Positions 1 through 11,434 of a DNA stretch of 64,000 nucleotides are shown in pieces. A model generated the notes under the pieces. The model was given only the letters and a program-made list of their open reading frames with translations, was not told the origin of the DNA and did not search any database. Every line of letters begins with the position of its first letter. Positions within the stretch are counted from its first letter, which is position 1. The stretch lies in the NCBI GenBank assembly GCA_946122785.1, contig CAMGYJ010000011.1:24181007-24245006 (forward strand), read 5' to 3'. Both the position numbers and the translations under genes were made by a program. Source of the stretch: Linum tenue. Lineage: Eukaryota > Streptophyta > Magnoliopsida > Malpighiales > Linaceae.

Positions 1-185
1 CGTTTACTTGCTTTGTGTTTTGTTTGCTTGAGTTGCACTAAAAGTTCACCGCTAAATAACAAGAATTCACCGAGTAGTCATCACATCTAGGACCCGGGTT
101 GACAATAAAACCCAAACCCGCTATACTACGCTTTAGGAAGTGGTTGCACTTGGCCATTTTCTAGAGTGACAGTAGGAGTGAGTCA
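1..185 (+). mobile_element. 3' tail of an Athila/Tat-type LTR
   Basis: This stretch resembles the last part of the other LTRs in the window: a block with GACCCGGGTTGACAAT, then a short AT-rich run, then a terminus GAGTGAGTCA ending in CA at 185. No tRNA primer site follows and LINE sequence starts at once, so it is best read as the right end of a 3' LTR whose element lies to the left of the window. The boundary is inferred from similarity to the LTR ends at 18372 and 63091. Confidence 0.5.
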
Positions 186-1619
186 GTCTGCATTTCCGAA
201 GAGGGTGCCCACGAAGCTGGAGAAGGATTCGGCCACCACCTAACATTTCTGATAAAAAAGTGGAGGATACCCATCCTTGCCCGGCGCTTTAAGGCTCACC
301 ATACTCTTAATTGCATACCAGACCTCCTCCCTATCCATCTTTCTCTCCAAATCGCCCACTACGTTGAGGTCAGCACCTGGAACCCCATCGGCAATGGGAA
401 ATGAGGTCCCATCTCTACTTGGTACAGGTCCATAAAAAAGTCCCTCGCAAGCTTCTGAAAGACGACTTCGTCGTATACCCACTCACCATCACTACTCTTG
501 AGCCCCCGTATCCTGTTAAAGCATCACCTTTTGAGTGTGGAAAGATGGTAGTACCGAGTGTTTTGATCACCTTCTACGATCCACTGAGCCCGTGATTTCT
601 GTAACCATAAGAGATGCTCATGCCACAAAGTTTCCTCAAGGCCTTGACGTAGACTACACTCTCTTTCCAAGGCGTCCGGATTAGCTCCCGCCTCGTTTTC
701 TCTCTCGGCAGCTAACAAGAGCTTCGCTAATTTGCGCTTCCGTCTTTGAATATGGCCGAACACGGCACAGTTCCAGTGTTGTAGCTCCTTTGTTAGGGAA
801 TTAGTCGACTGGGGAAAGTTCGCCCCCTAGCCCAGCCCTCCAAAAGAACTCGCTCGAAATCATCATGGCCAAGCCATGTCGCCAGAAACCGAAATGGCTT
901 CGGGCCTGGTCTGAAATCTCGACCGCCCTCTCCCATCAACACAATCGGCCTGTGGTCCGAGCTGATCCTATCAAGATGACGAGTGATCGTGCGCGGATAC
1001 TTTTTCAGCCATCTCTCGTTACACAAAGCTCTATCCAGCCGTTGTTTAAGAGTACCCCGCTGCCAAGTGAACCTTGGACCAATGAACTCCACGTCTATCA
1101 GCCCGTTGGCATCCACGCAGTTCCTAAATGGACGACAACGCGCAGCCTGGTAAGCCGCCCCACCACACCTGTCCATTGGCCCCAAAATGGAGTTGAGATC
1201 TCCACCAAGGCCCACGGTACCACACAGTTCTGCGCTAAGCGGTAGATTTCATCCCAAAGGTCTTTCCTGTTAGCTGCGTTAGGGCTCCCATAGACAGCTG
1301 AAATTGCCACTACTGCATCCGGGTTTGATCTCTTGAAACATGAGACATGAATCATCTGCTCCTACGATGTTACTTCCTCCACCATCAAGTCATGCTGATG
1401 CCAAAGCACCCAAATTCCACCTGAAAAACCAACGGCATCCCTGATCAGACACCCATCATAGCCTGTCCGGCGGATCACTGTGCGAGTTGTTTCCCCGCTG
1501 ATTCGCGGTTCAACAATAACGACAATATCCGGTTTCGTGGCATCACAAAAAGAACGCAAAAACGTTAAAAAACTGTCATCCCCTGCTCCCTGGTAGTTCC
1601 AAGTTAGAATGTTTAACAT
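186..1619 (-). pseudogene. LINE (L1-type) ORF2 remnant: endonuclease and start of reverse transcriptase
   Basis: On the minus strand the reading frame starts at 1619 with MLNILTWN, typical of the first strand of a LINE apurinic-type endonuclease. Further on come a GDLN-SIL block, RFTWQRG, a RLDRALCNERW block and the SSDHRP motif around 950-1150, then the linker before reverse transcriptase (WLQKSRAQWIVEGDQNTRYYH, about 540-620) and the KAPGKDGYPPLFYQK block at 240-300. The frame is interrupted several times and the reverse transcriptase core is missing: the LTR tail at 1-185 cuts it off. It is a dead, 3'-truncated copy. In life the product would nick target DNA and prime reverse transcription there. 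Confidence 0.85.
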
Positions 1620-1729
1620 TAATAATAGAGAACAAAATAACTCACTCCCAACACACAGAATCCAATCAAGAGAAACGAGAGAACTTCCCTTACTGCAGCA
1701 AACCGAGATGCACCTGAACATTCATCAAC

Positions 1730-2313
1730 TCCAAGACAATGAGACTTTGGATGTCATGGATGAGTGGTTTCATCATAAATCAATTTATGCATTTAAACTA
1801 ATCATTGAAAAATTGTATGAAAGTTGTACCGGAAAAGTAAGTGGTAAAATATTTTATGTTGAAATCGTAGTTTGATTATGGTTTAACCATGATAGGAGGA
1901 GACAAAGCCATGCATATAAATAAGTTATAAGGGGAACAATCAGGAGGAAGATGAGCTCGGGTGTGAGCCACCCCATTTGCTTCTCTCTGGCATGGAACCA
2001 ACACATACAATCACCATTATGGATTTATGGGCCCGCTTCATACATACCTTGGCAGAGAGTGCCTAGTTCAGAAAGGTCCACTCCTTTATTTTTCAGTTTG
2101 TTTATCAACAAGATTATCAGAATCGATCACATATGGCCTAAGCCTTCTCTCTTTCATGATTACGACTGCAAAAGTACTACTCTCCCTTGTGCAGTTCCAG
2201 GCTTCCAGCTTTGTTTACTTGAATTGGACTAATATCTGTGTTACAAATATACATGTTAGGAAAAACCTAATGCGTAACCTAGCTATAGTCTAGACAACTC
2301 GGCCAACTAAAGT
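1730..2313. other. Intergenic stretch without recognisable gene
   Basis: About 580 bases with no recognised coding or repeat signal. There is a TATA-like string CATATAAATA near 1912 and short open frames of no recognisable family. It may be unrecognised repeat debris. Confidence 0.3.
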
Positions 2314-2988
2314 TGTTAGAAACATAAATATTTGTTATTTTCATAATTTAGACTTACTTTTCGTTTATTAATGTGTTGTGAAATTTAGGGATTATTAGGG
2401 GGGTTTTGGAAATAATTAGAGTATATTTTGTTAAGTCATATTAGCTGGGTAGAAAATCAGAATTTATCATGTTATATATCCTGTAATTAGTGGAATTATT
2501 AAGGGTTGCCAATTACATAATCAAAATTCCTAAACCTACTCTCTCTACCCTAGCGGAGTTCTTCCCTCCTTTCTCCTAGATGCTGCCGTAGCTTCTTCTT
2601 CCTCTTCTCTTCCTAATTTCCCAACCTTCTTTCTAATCTCTGGTTAGATCAATCCCTAATTGATCTAGCTAAATTTTCACCTTTGCAAGTTTAGTAACCC
2701 TTGAAATATGACCGCAGTCATCGTTGCACTACCTTACCAACTCAAATTTCAAGCTATACTTGACTTGAATTGGATTCGTTAGTGTAGTAATTAATCGAGT
2801 TTATAAACGATAAAGCTTAAGTCTATCATTTACCCAGATCAGTGATCAGTTCATCCAATCAGAAGAGATACCTAAACCCATATAACAATTCTTACAATAA
2901 CATTCACATCTTTTAATTTTTGAAATCCTCATATCCTTTTTCACATTCTTGTATTTGTTGAACAACCTCTAATTTGTTGTTTCTAACA
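2314..2988 (+). mobile_element. Probable solo LTR, Copia type
   Basis: The segment begins TGTTAGAAAC and ends GTTTCTAACA. With one flanking base pair on each side the termini are a perfect 12-bp inverted repeat (TTGTTAGAAACA and its complement). TGTTAGAAA...TTTCTAACA ends are characteristic of plant Copia LTRs. A TATA-like GTTATATATCC lies at about 2468, followed by a CT-rich leader (2540-2640), the usual order in a plus-strand LTR. No internal region is attached, and the flanking 5-mers (AAAGT and AATAA) do not match, so the duplication is lost or one boundary is off. Confidence 0.55.
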
Positions 2989-3309
2989 AATAACCTATCC
3001 GGGCTAAAAACGAAAGAAAAGGAAAAAGTTTTGGTCTTGTACTGTTGTACAAGCTAACCAACTGAGGAATTAAATTAATCCGAATCTTTCCATTTCAAAT
3101 AATTACACTTGACATTTCCCCATTCGTCTTTTTCCTCAGCATTGTGGATTTGAACAGGTAGGTGAATTGGCAATTTTCCATCTCCTCCTCTGTGAGAAAA
3201 AAAAAAAAGATAGAGTAGAGTAGAGTAGAATCAACCAAATGAAAGAAACTAACAATATCAGAAACCCAAATTGCTGTATCGTGTAAAATGTCGAATCCAA
3301 CTCTTCCCA

Positions 3310-4329
3310 TCACGGAACCTCACGTTTGTCGTCATCATCACCATCTACCTTCCAACTCGCGTAATATCCAATACCCATCTCCAATTCCTCTCCAACAAGG
3401 CCACATTTCTTCGCCACGATCTCATCCCTGATGCTCTTGAAGAAAAAGCATCCAACAATGGCGTCAAGAACCACAAACATCGAATACATATAGCATATCA
3501 GCATCGATTCCAAACCCACTGTCAAGCTCCTTGACCACGGCGTCGTTTCATAAACCCAGTACCGCCCTATAACGATCCTGTACTGAAACAGAGCTTCGAT
3601 TCCTGCCATGCCCAGATTCACCGGCAAAGCCAGAGACAGAGCCGTCGAAGCCCTCCCTTGCATCATCACCGCCGCCTTCAGAACCGCCATGTACCCACCC
3701 CTCTTTTCCATAGCTGAGATCACTGCCGCCAGGTTGCAGATCACTATGACGTTGGCGAGAATCACGGAGTAAACCAACGCTCCAACAGCAGAGAGCAATA
3801 GGAGGAAAACAGGGGAAGTTGGGAAAACCCGTTCGAAGACGTTGAACGAGAGGAACATGACGCAGAAGGCCGATGCATTTGCGGAGATAACTAAGAACGA
3901 ATTGGTGATATGGGTTAGGAGCAGCGGCCAAAAGATGGAAGAGACGGATTCGGGAGGGCTACTGTGATCGGGTTGATTAAATGCTCTGTTCTTCAATGAG
4001 GCGAAAGCAGAGGATTTCGCAAAGAGGAAGAAGGTGAGAGAAAATGGAATGGTGTAAATAGAGGCGGCGATGGTCTGGGCAAGCTTGAGGTTGAGGATAG
4101 TGAAGAATTGGGAAGAGGGTGGGAAGCCAGCTGCCTGGCAAAGGGATTGTAGGCGGTTGAAGAGGGTTTCGGTGGCTGCGGCTGGTGCGGCAGCCTGTGA
4201 GAGGAGGACTGAAGCTGAGAAGGGAAAGGCGAGGAAGGCGGGCGTGGACGTGAAGAATTGGAATTGTTGGAGGAATGTGTAGATCGAGGTTCTGAGGATT
4301 TGTGTTGCTGTTGATTGTTGTTTTGCCAT
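3310..4329 (-). CDS. Plant multi-pass membrane protein of unknown function
   Basis: This is an uninterrupted 339-codon intronless frame and the only clearly intact host gene here. Hydrophobic segments lie at about residues 26-45, 84-104, 133-160, 173-200, 228-248 and 275-297, so a six-pass integral membrane protein is likely. A conserved-looking stretch AMEKRGGYMAVLKAA (206-220) sits between segments four and five. The C-terminus is charged (DGDDDDKREVP). The architecture matches a family of uncharacterised plant transmembrane proteins; I know of no assigned function and propose none. The start at 4329 (MAKQQS) is preferred over an in-frame ATG at 4428, because the 33 extra residues are low-complexity and look like translated leader. 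A TATA-like box at 4517-4524 fits a leader of roughly 160 nt. No neighbouring gene is seen. Confidence 0.85.
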   Translation of the reverse strand: MAKQQSTATQILRTSIYTFLQQFQFFTSTPAFLAFPFSASVLLSQAAAPAAATETLFNRLQSLCQAAGFPPSSQFFTILNLKLAQTIAASIYTIPFSLTFFLFAKSSAFASLKNRAFNQPDHSSPPESVSSIFWPLLLTHITNSFLVISANASAFCVMFLSFNVFERVFPTSPVFLLLLSAVGALVYSVILANVIVICNLAAVISAMEKRGGYMAVLKAAVMMQGRASTALSLALPVNLGMAGIEALFQYRIVIGRYWVYETTPWSRSLTVGLESMLICYMYSMFVVLDAIVGCFFFKSIRDEIVAKKCGLVGEELEMGIGYYASWKVDGDDDDKREVP

Positions 4330-4516
4330 TGCTGAAGGAGGAAGAAAGTGCCGTTGGTAGGCTACTGGTAGGAAGGGGGAAGGGAAGAAGAAGCAGGGAG
4401 GTTTTCTTTGTTGGGGGAAGGAAAACAAACATTGGATTGGAGGGAATTGGAAGAAATGGGAGGAGGGTGAGAAGGTGGTGTGAGTTTGAAGGAAATTTGA
4501 TGATTTCTTGCCTTGG

Positions 4517-4524
4517 TATTTAAA
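4517..4524 (-). promoter_or_regulatory. TATA-like box of the membrane-protein gene
   Basis: On the minus strand the string is TTTAAATA, 188 bases upstream of the chosen start codon. Transcription would begin near 4490. It is the best TATA-like string in the first 300 bases upstream; no other element was identified. Confidence 0.45.
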
Positions 4525-4903
4525 TCATCTTTCCTGCAATCTCACTTCTTGCTTTAGTATTATGGGTAGGTTGGATGTAGGGAGTTTGGAGAGAAAAAAA
4601 ATTAAAAGAGTACAAGCAAAGCAAAGGTTGTGTTTTGGTTTTGGATGGAACGGAGATAGGTCAACTAAACCTCTCTCTCAAGAATTTGAGAATCATTTTT
4701 CTTAAGATGAGGAGTTGTTTGGTTTGTTCCATCTTCCATCTTCTCTCTTCCAACTCTCCATTCTTCTTTTTAAGTTATTTAACCATAGATGTTATTTGAA
4801 TAGTATAAAGTATTGTGTTGTTATGGTATCCATTCTAAAAGTATGAGTGCTTTATTTATTTAATCTAACTGCATATGTTAAGAAAAGGGTTTGTGTTAGG
4901 AAT

Positions 4904-4904
<1 letters not shown>

Positions 4905-4937
<33 letters not shown>
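4905..4937 (+). repeat. (TAA)11 microsatellite
   Basis: Eleven perfect TAA units lie in AT-rich intergenic DNA. Confidence 0.95.
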
Positions 4938-4938
<1 letters not shown>

Positions 4939-4939
4939 G

Positions 4940-5580
4940 CAAGTTGGTTTAAATTTTGATTACCATGGTAAAAGGGATAAAATAGGACATCAAAATTTGA
5001 GCTCCAACCATAATTATAAGAGTAAATGTTTGACATAACTGTCATATTGAACTACTAGATTCAATGGAGTTTTTGCTCTATGGAGAAATATTTAATGCAC
5101 ATTCTTTTATTAGTATTTATTCTAAAGTGCTAGTCCAAATTTAATTTCTTGAAATCAGACACATTTAATTTGTCAAGTACCAACCTATCACACATGACAA
5201 AAAGATGAAAATTGAAAAGAAGATACATACATAAAAAAAAATGGTATTTGCGTTCTTGTTTTTTTGTAAAACCCCCAATTTGCTTTCTCATGGTACAGCC
5301 CTCTACTATAATGTGGGTTTAAGATAACGGTGCATAACTCTTAATTATTGACAGTACATGATTATGCACATTTGCTTAACAAACTCTAGGTTATTGATTC
5401 TAAATTGAATCAGATTTAAGGACCGAGATTAAAGAATTTTTTATTTTTCCTATTTTTTTTAATTTATATATATTTTTTAATTTTAACTTGGGTTTCAAAA
5501 TTTGCATATATGGAACGAGTCTGTTGTGATCTCCAAATGATATCCATTTTCAATATATTTCAATATATTTTCAATATATT
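4940..5580. other. AT-rich intergenic DNA
   Basis: No gene or repeat family is recognised. Poly-T and AT runs occur around 5440-5490, and a short tandem of TTTCAATATA occurs at about 5548-5582. Confidence 0.4.
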
Positions 5581-5584
5581 TCGA

Positions 5585-6042
5585 TAAAAAAAATTCATAC
5601 CTCCGACGATGGCTTCACCTTCGTTCTCGAGTCCCGACCCCAACCTCCGACCAGAGATTCAGCAGATCTAGTGATTCACCGCTGCCGCAACACCTCCGGA
5701 GACGGCCGAATCAAACAACGATGATTGCATGCACGAGGAAGATAGATAGTCACCTCCCGCCGGAGATGTTGCTCAGCCTCGGAAGTTTCCCCAGTCGCCT
5801 GCTACTTACGCTCGGTGCTCTGTAGAGAGTGGGTCAATAGGGGGAAGATGAAGAGGGGAAAAGAGGAAGTATTTTCGGTATTCGAATAACCGGGAATGAT
5901 AACCGCTACCGATGTGTCGGTAAGCCGGTTAACCGACAATCACTCGGTACCGGTAGTCGGAATCAAAATTGGCCTCTCGGTAATACCGATAACCGGTAAA
6001 TCGGTAACCGGTTATACCGATACCGACCGATTACCAGCCCTA
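5585..6042 (-). mobile_element. Right end of a hAT-type transposon remnant
   Basis: From about 5875 the sequence is packed with ACCGGTT, CGGTA and TACCGA units in both orientations, ending in ATTACCAGCCCTA at 6042. Read inward from the end this is TAGGGCTGGTAATCGG followed by CGGTA repeats, the typical terminus plus subterminal repeat layout of plant hAT elements. GC-rich sequence at 5600-5780 inside the end could be a transposase leader. The matching left end was not found, so the element is truncated; the left limit given is a guess. Confidence 0.6.
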
Positions 6043-6440
6043 GTATGTACTGCCAAATTTTACCATCCTGGTTGGACATGTAATACATGTCTCAATTTTC
6101 TTATTCCGAAATGTATCAAAGTGAATGTTTGTTTGAAAAATACAATTAATCTTATTCATATGAAAATTTATGATATAAAATAAAAACATATAACTCATTA
6201 AAATTAATTAAAAAAATAGTTATAAGATTATACATAGTTCATAGTTGTTAATATAAAAGCTATAAACCATATCCGTTCTCCATCCAAGGCAAATCGTTGT
6301 CTAGTGTGTGTTTTCACATTTTTGTTTTAATTTGTCACAAAAGAGATATGATCATGAGGAGGGTTATTGGTAGAAAATGCCTTTCCTTAGGTCACAAGTA
6401 GTAATCTATATAACCTAGCTGTTGACTTCCAGAAAAAAAG

Positions 6441-6458
6441 AAATAAATAAATAAATAA
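6441..6458 (+). repeat. (AAAT)n microsatellite
   Basis: About four and a half AAAT units follow a poly-A stretch. Confidence 0.8.
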
Positions 6459-6832
6459 AAGACTTGGCTTCTCAATTCTCTCTCTTCACTTGTCAATGCA
6501 AAGAGTGCTTTCTTTTTATTTATTTATCTTTTCTTCCCTTTTGTTGCTTCAATTCCAAACTATTTCTTAATCATTATGGTTTGCTTGTTGCTACGCTTAG
6601 GTTGGGCTTTTGGACTTTTTATTTGCATAAAATTCGATCGTGTACAAACTCTTATTCTACAAAATTCTATCAAGATCCGCCCATCTAGATCTAGATAATA
6701 AATAAAAGCCGAATGATGAAAACTATTGCTCCATTTCAAATTTCCTGCAACGAGAGTGATTATAGGAAGGACATTTTGGTCTTCACAATTGCTTATTTTC
6801 TTATTTATTTATTCATCAAAAAGGCATGCACT

Positions 6833-6889
6833 GGGATTTGAACCTTGGTCTCTTTAAAGGCAAGCAAGGATCATAACCAATCACACTAA
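6833..6889 (-). mobile_element. tRNA-derived (SINE-like) Pol III promoter pair
   Basis: On the minus strand TAGTGTGATTGGTT (6876-6889) resembles an A box. GGTTCAAATCCC (6833-6844) is an almost canonical B box. They are about 34 bases apart, as in tRNAs and tRNA-derived SINEs. No complete cloverleaf is visible, so this is called a SINE remnant rather than a tRNA gene. Confidence 0.4.
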
Positions 6890-7603
6890 GTATATTTATT
6901 GTATCTATTTAAATTCAAACATACACGAACCTAAATTATGAAAATCATATGACTTTTTTAACGATTAGTTGGCCACTGAATCTCCCGTAAGTACTTATTT
7001 GGTGTTTTAATACTTTGATTATTTTAGTTGTAGTTTAATACTTAATTTAAATTTCTATCTATTTTATAAATATACAATAACCCTAAAATTGCAGCCCAAA
7101 TATCACTGGTTCGAATATTGCATATCGAATTGCAATATTAAACATGTAGAAGCAATATCGACTTCTTAAATTAATATTATTTTTCAGAATTACTATGGAG
7201 AAATTATATCTTTGTGCAAACTATATGAGACTGGTTCTTTTAATGTTTTAGTCGGGATAACCGCTACATTTTAAACTTCTTCATAATCTGGCATGATTGG
7301 ATCCAATGATCATTATACAAGATTGTGTTTAATAGGGTGGCTCATTTCACCACTTTTTGGCGTGTTAATGAATTTGTAGGACAATGACAGGTCTACATCT
7401 ACACTCATCACAATCTACACATCATATAAATGTGAAATGTGAAATGAGAAAAGAGGGATTCCATTTCAAATTTGATGCGTACAGAGCAATTTTTTAGGGG
7501 TAAATTTAGAAGATGCCAGTGCGGTCGGTCTGTTGAGCACGAAAGTAAAAATATGTTTTCATTTAAACGGGCCCAAACTGTTATTTGGCCCACTAATCGT
7601 GCA

Positions 7604-7611
7604 CCCATCGC
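7604..7611 (+). repeat. Left target-site duplication CCCATCGC
   Basis: This 8-mer is identical to the one at 8457-8464, immediately outside the two ends of the element between them. An 8-bp duplication is diagnostic of hAT insertion. Confidence 0.9.
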
Positions 7612-8456
7612 CAATGCAGTCAAATTCGGGATTTTGATCGTAAAATCGTAGGATTTTAGGATTTTACTTAGGGATTCCGATCTTGATTTTACTATAAAAT
7701 CGGTGGACCTTAAAATCGTTTAAAATCGGGACTAAAATCGTTAAAATCGTAAAATAGTACCGAAATCGGGATTTTGATCGTAAGAGAACAAAATAGGTGG
7801 TTTGAGCCAATTTAAAATAAGTATAACTGTTTCAGCGGAAAGGGCAATGGAATCTTCTCAGATATTTTTCTATTAGAAAAATATTCAAAAATAATAAAAA
7901 TAACCAAATTAGGGTTCGGTTAATCTTTCCCTTCACCCCATTTAACTTATTGGTAAAACACCTGTCCTAATATTGGAAGTATGTAAGAACTAACATCATT
8001 ATTAACTAATTAATTTATTAATGAATATATTTGTACCAAGCCACTAACATTACTTATTTTATTGGAGTTCAATTATTTTTAGTTTTAAATCATACTTAGT
8101 AGACGATGTCGAAATATTACTTTGAGTTAAACAACCTAGACATAACATGAAAATAAGAGCCAAACCCATGAACTATATCCCTTCATCATGAATTATTTTG
8201 AGTTACACATTAAATAACAATTAAAATAGTGATTTTGGAACATTAATCTTGAGAATTATCTTATGGAAAAAAATCTTCTGAATTATCATTTTAAATGCTA
8301 TGTGTCTTTGTGATATTAATAATTTACCTTATTAATATTCTTATATGCTATGTTCTATATGGTACTTAAAATCCTACGATTTTACGATTCGATTATACGA
8401 TTTTGATTTTACCCCAGTTTTCGATTTTAGGTAAAATCTCGATTTTAACTGCTTTG
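7612..8456. mobile_element. Complete non-autonomous hAT element, 845 bp
   Basis: The left terminus is CAATGCAGTCAAATTCGGG and the right terminus, read inward, is CAAAGCAGTTAAAATCGAG; 20 of the first 24 positions pair. Both subterminal regions (about 7620-7790 and 8365-8445) are filled with AAATCG/CGATTTT units in both orientations, the transposase-binding style of plant hAT elements. Identical 8-bp duplications flank it. The middle is AT-rich with no transposase frame, so movement would need a transposase from elsewhere. Confidence 0.9.
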
Positions 8457-8464
8457 CCCATCGC
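8457..8464 (+). repeat. Right target-site duplication CCCATCGC
   Basis: Right partner of the 8-mer at 7604-7611. Confidence 0.9.
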
Positions 8465-10860
8465 AGCCTCTCCAAATCTTCCTATTCTACTCGCCGGGTC
8501 ATCTCCTCCACTACAAAATATCTCCTCATGTACTCAAAGTTCTCACTGAAACCTAATATCTACAACTTAGGCGCAGAGGGAGCAACCGATGGATTGTAGC
8601 GACCCCCACTATTTTGATAGCTAATCAAGAAGAGCGCGTTTGTTTAGTTGTATGGTGATTCACTTAATTAACAATTTTTATTCCGTTGACAGCCTCCTCT
8701 CCGCAATTGTATTGTGTTCACGAAGATCTGAAGGCGCAAGTGCAACAGGTCCAGGGGTAAACAATATGTATAAAGCGTTGGCCAAATTGAATTGAGTCAT
8801 TCTACTTGGAATATGAAGATTTTTGCTTAATTGCTTTGGTTCGTGATGCAACTATGTTATGTTTGAAGGTAGACCAACGCAAACAACAGCACAGCTCCAG
8901 GGCTATTCTGCACATTAGGTAGTTGGGGCATTAATTGATAATTATTTGGGATTATTCCTACAAGTACATAATTTGGAACGTGCCTTTATATTGCATTGAT
9001 TAATAGTTGTTTGAGATTTTTCAAATGAGTGATTTGACATGTTAAACTCTCTTATTTTTGAAAATGGAGTCTTCGAAGTGGAATATGAAGATTTTGGATT
9101 AAGCTTGGTTTCGTAACGCCCTTATGGGTGTTTATTCTCTAAAATGCAGCTGTCTTTCAAAGTGCCCGTTGCAAATGGCAAGTCAGGATACAACGATGGT
9201 ACCGGTACACGTTTATATCATTAGTAGGTAGCAGATTGTGTCCATTCTACTATATCATTTAGCTAAATACTTAGTTGTTCTTTTCAACTAAAAATTATGC
9301 TTAAATGCTGTGATTGGCCTCAGAAATGTATGTCTTTGCATTAACTGTTAATGATTGTGAGTTTTGGTTTAATGGTGAAAAGTCCATTTATTTAGAAGTC
9401 TAAATTGGGCAAACCTATTGGACAATAGGAATGCCATACATTAGTGTCGTGGGAGGTTTGTTTGATGTCTCAGGGTGTTAGATTTTTAAGAAGGTTGTTT
9501 GTTGTGGCAGAGAGTCCCTAAAGCTAGCGAGGTATTCCTATGTGGGCTTTTTCTTTGTTTGACTTTTTCTCGCCTTTTTTCTTATCTCTTTTTCTATTTT
9601 TGGTTTTTGTGTGCTACCTTCAGTTGCTACTTCATTTGTGAGCCATCTATACTTTTCTTATTCAGTGCCTAAAAATCATATATACTCGATTGCATAGTAG
9701 TTACTAATAGATACATTTATACCAATAGAGAGATTTTAAGTTTTATCAGTTGTTAGTTTTAATATTTACTTACATTGGTTGTTTATGTAGTTTTCTTTGT
9801 AATATTTCTCATTATACAACTAATTACTATGGCTACGTAGTTGTATAAGTGGGGGTTGGACATGATAGTTCTTAGAAGCATCAATACTTGAAGGTTATTA
9901 TAATGACCAAATTCTAAAGTTATGGTTTGCCTTCAACTTGCTTGGAGCATTTCAATTATGCATCAATTGTTCTCTCCGTGTAGTTAACTCTCAGACAAAT
10001 CGAAAATCTTGCTGATATGTGCTTGATTGTAGTTAAATTTAGGGTTCTACTGCATTGTTGCTTTACTCTTTTTTCGTGGTTGAGTCTGCTTCAAAAAATT
10101 TAGTTTGATTTTAGAAAATTTTGCTTCTGCAGTCCTGTCTTGCCACCAACGCGTTCAATAGATGGAGACGGGAGAGGCGAAGGCTATTTTTGTGTTGTTG
10201 TTGCTGGTTTAGGGATCGGTTTGTGAAGAAGAGGGAGAAGAGAGGGGGAAAGGGAAATGCAGGAGAGGGGGATAACTCTTTTCTCCGACAAAAATGGAGT
10301 GAAGAAAGGAATTATGATCAGTAAGAATATGGTTATCTTACATAACGGTCTCTATTCTGTTTGAATTGAGCTTGAGAGGCAGTGATAAGGACGAGCTGCA
10401 ACCAATTCATAGTGAGAAGAGAGCTATGAACTGTGATCATGTCTTATTTCAAGTTAGAAGGTAGTTTCAGTATAAGGATTATTTAATTTGACAAGTTGTT
10501 TCGTCCATGATTCTTGGTAGTTTCAGTGCCATTCTAGCCAATGTTTAGTCTGTAATTTTTGAGAATTGATGTGCGAGTAATGACTTTCACTTAGCTTCAA
10601 CTATTATGTGTGTATTTATTGGCATGTGATAGAATTCTCTTTTCCTTTTCATTGAATTCATTTTCATTCTCTAATTGTATTATTTGTACATAGGCAAATC
10701 ATGCTCGAGATGGCAACTCGCTGATATGGCTGGTGCAAGGAATGAAGCCATCATTAGAATTCAGACCGACAACGGGGAGGGATGCCCAGGACTAATTCAA
10801 TGATGATTGATGATGGTATAATAAAAACTGCAGTCTGCATCAGCACCAATTTCTAGGCCT
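8465..10860 (+). other. Possible remnant of a spliced transcript
   Basis: I recognise no protein family here. Several short AG...GT-bounded blocks look exon-like: 8693-8756, 8869-8918, 9150-9198, 9511-9531 and one starting at 10133 after TTTTGCTTCTGCAG. Joined in that order, one reading frame stays open through all junctions to a stop near 10324. An AATAAAA string lies near 10820. The blocks are short and an open frame of this length can arise by chance, so this is a weak gene or pseudogene candidate only. The hAT element at 7612-8456 would lie just upstream. Confidence 0.2.
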
Positions 10861-11426
10861 AAGTAAAGGTATTCAACCCAGAACTCTGCTTAGCGCTAAA
10901 AATTGCCCTCACCCAACCTTGATCCTGTTTGGCCCACTTCTGAAGAGTCAAGATATATGACTAATCCTCCCCGTTTGTATTTTCGTATTGACTCTTTCTG
11001 ACCCTGTAGGTTGGGGATGGCCGGGAAGAATTGGATTAGTGGGTCGGTCCTAATCAAGTGGAATCCCAATCCCTTCACTCTCACTTGCTTTCTCTCCCAT
11101 TCCACAAGTGGGTAACATACAGTAATCCGGCCAACGGGCCGGGTAATAAGCTAGTTTTAGTTATATTTAACTGTCCAAAATAATTTCCAACAAACTAAAA
11201 ATAAAAATAGGAAGAGTGGACGGGTAATTTCGCACCTACTTCTTCACCAAGACCCTTGTAAGAAGTAAAAAATAAAACATATAATCCATGAAAGATGGAG
11301 GACGGTCTTATCCCAATTCGAGAGATAGCTGCCATACAGATCAACTATAGGTACGAGGTAGCTCTTCTAAGGGAAAGAGGTCTTCCAAGACCATTCTAAT
11401 GTAAGCATAATGGGCATTGAACCTTC
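10861..11426. other. Intergenic DNA
   Basis: No coding, RNA or repeat feature that I can name is present. Confidence 0.3.
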
Positions 11427-11434
11427 CTCCTAGC

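Noticed and set aside
4330..4428. Upstream in-frame ATG extending the membrane protein by 33 residues
   Set aside because: The extra residues are low-complexity Phe/Pro-rich and look like translated leader; MAKQQS at 4329 is the better start.
6833..6889. tRNA gene
   Set aside because: A and B boxes are present but no acceptor, anticodon or complete cloverleaf can be drawn.
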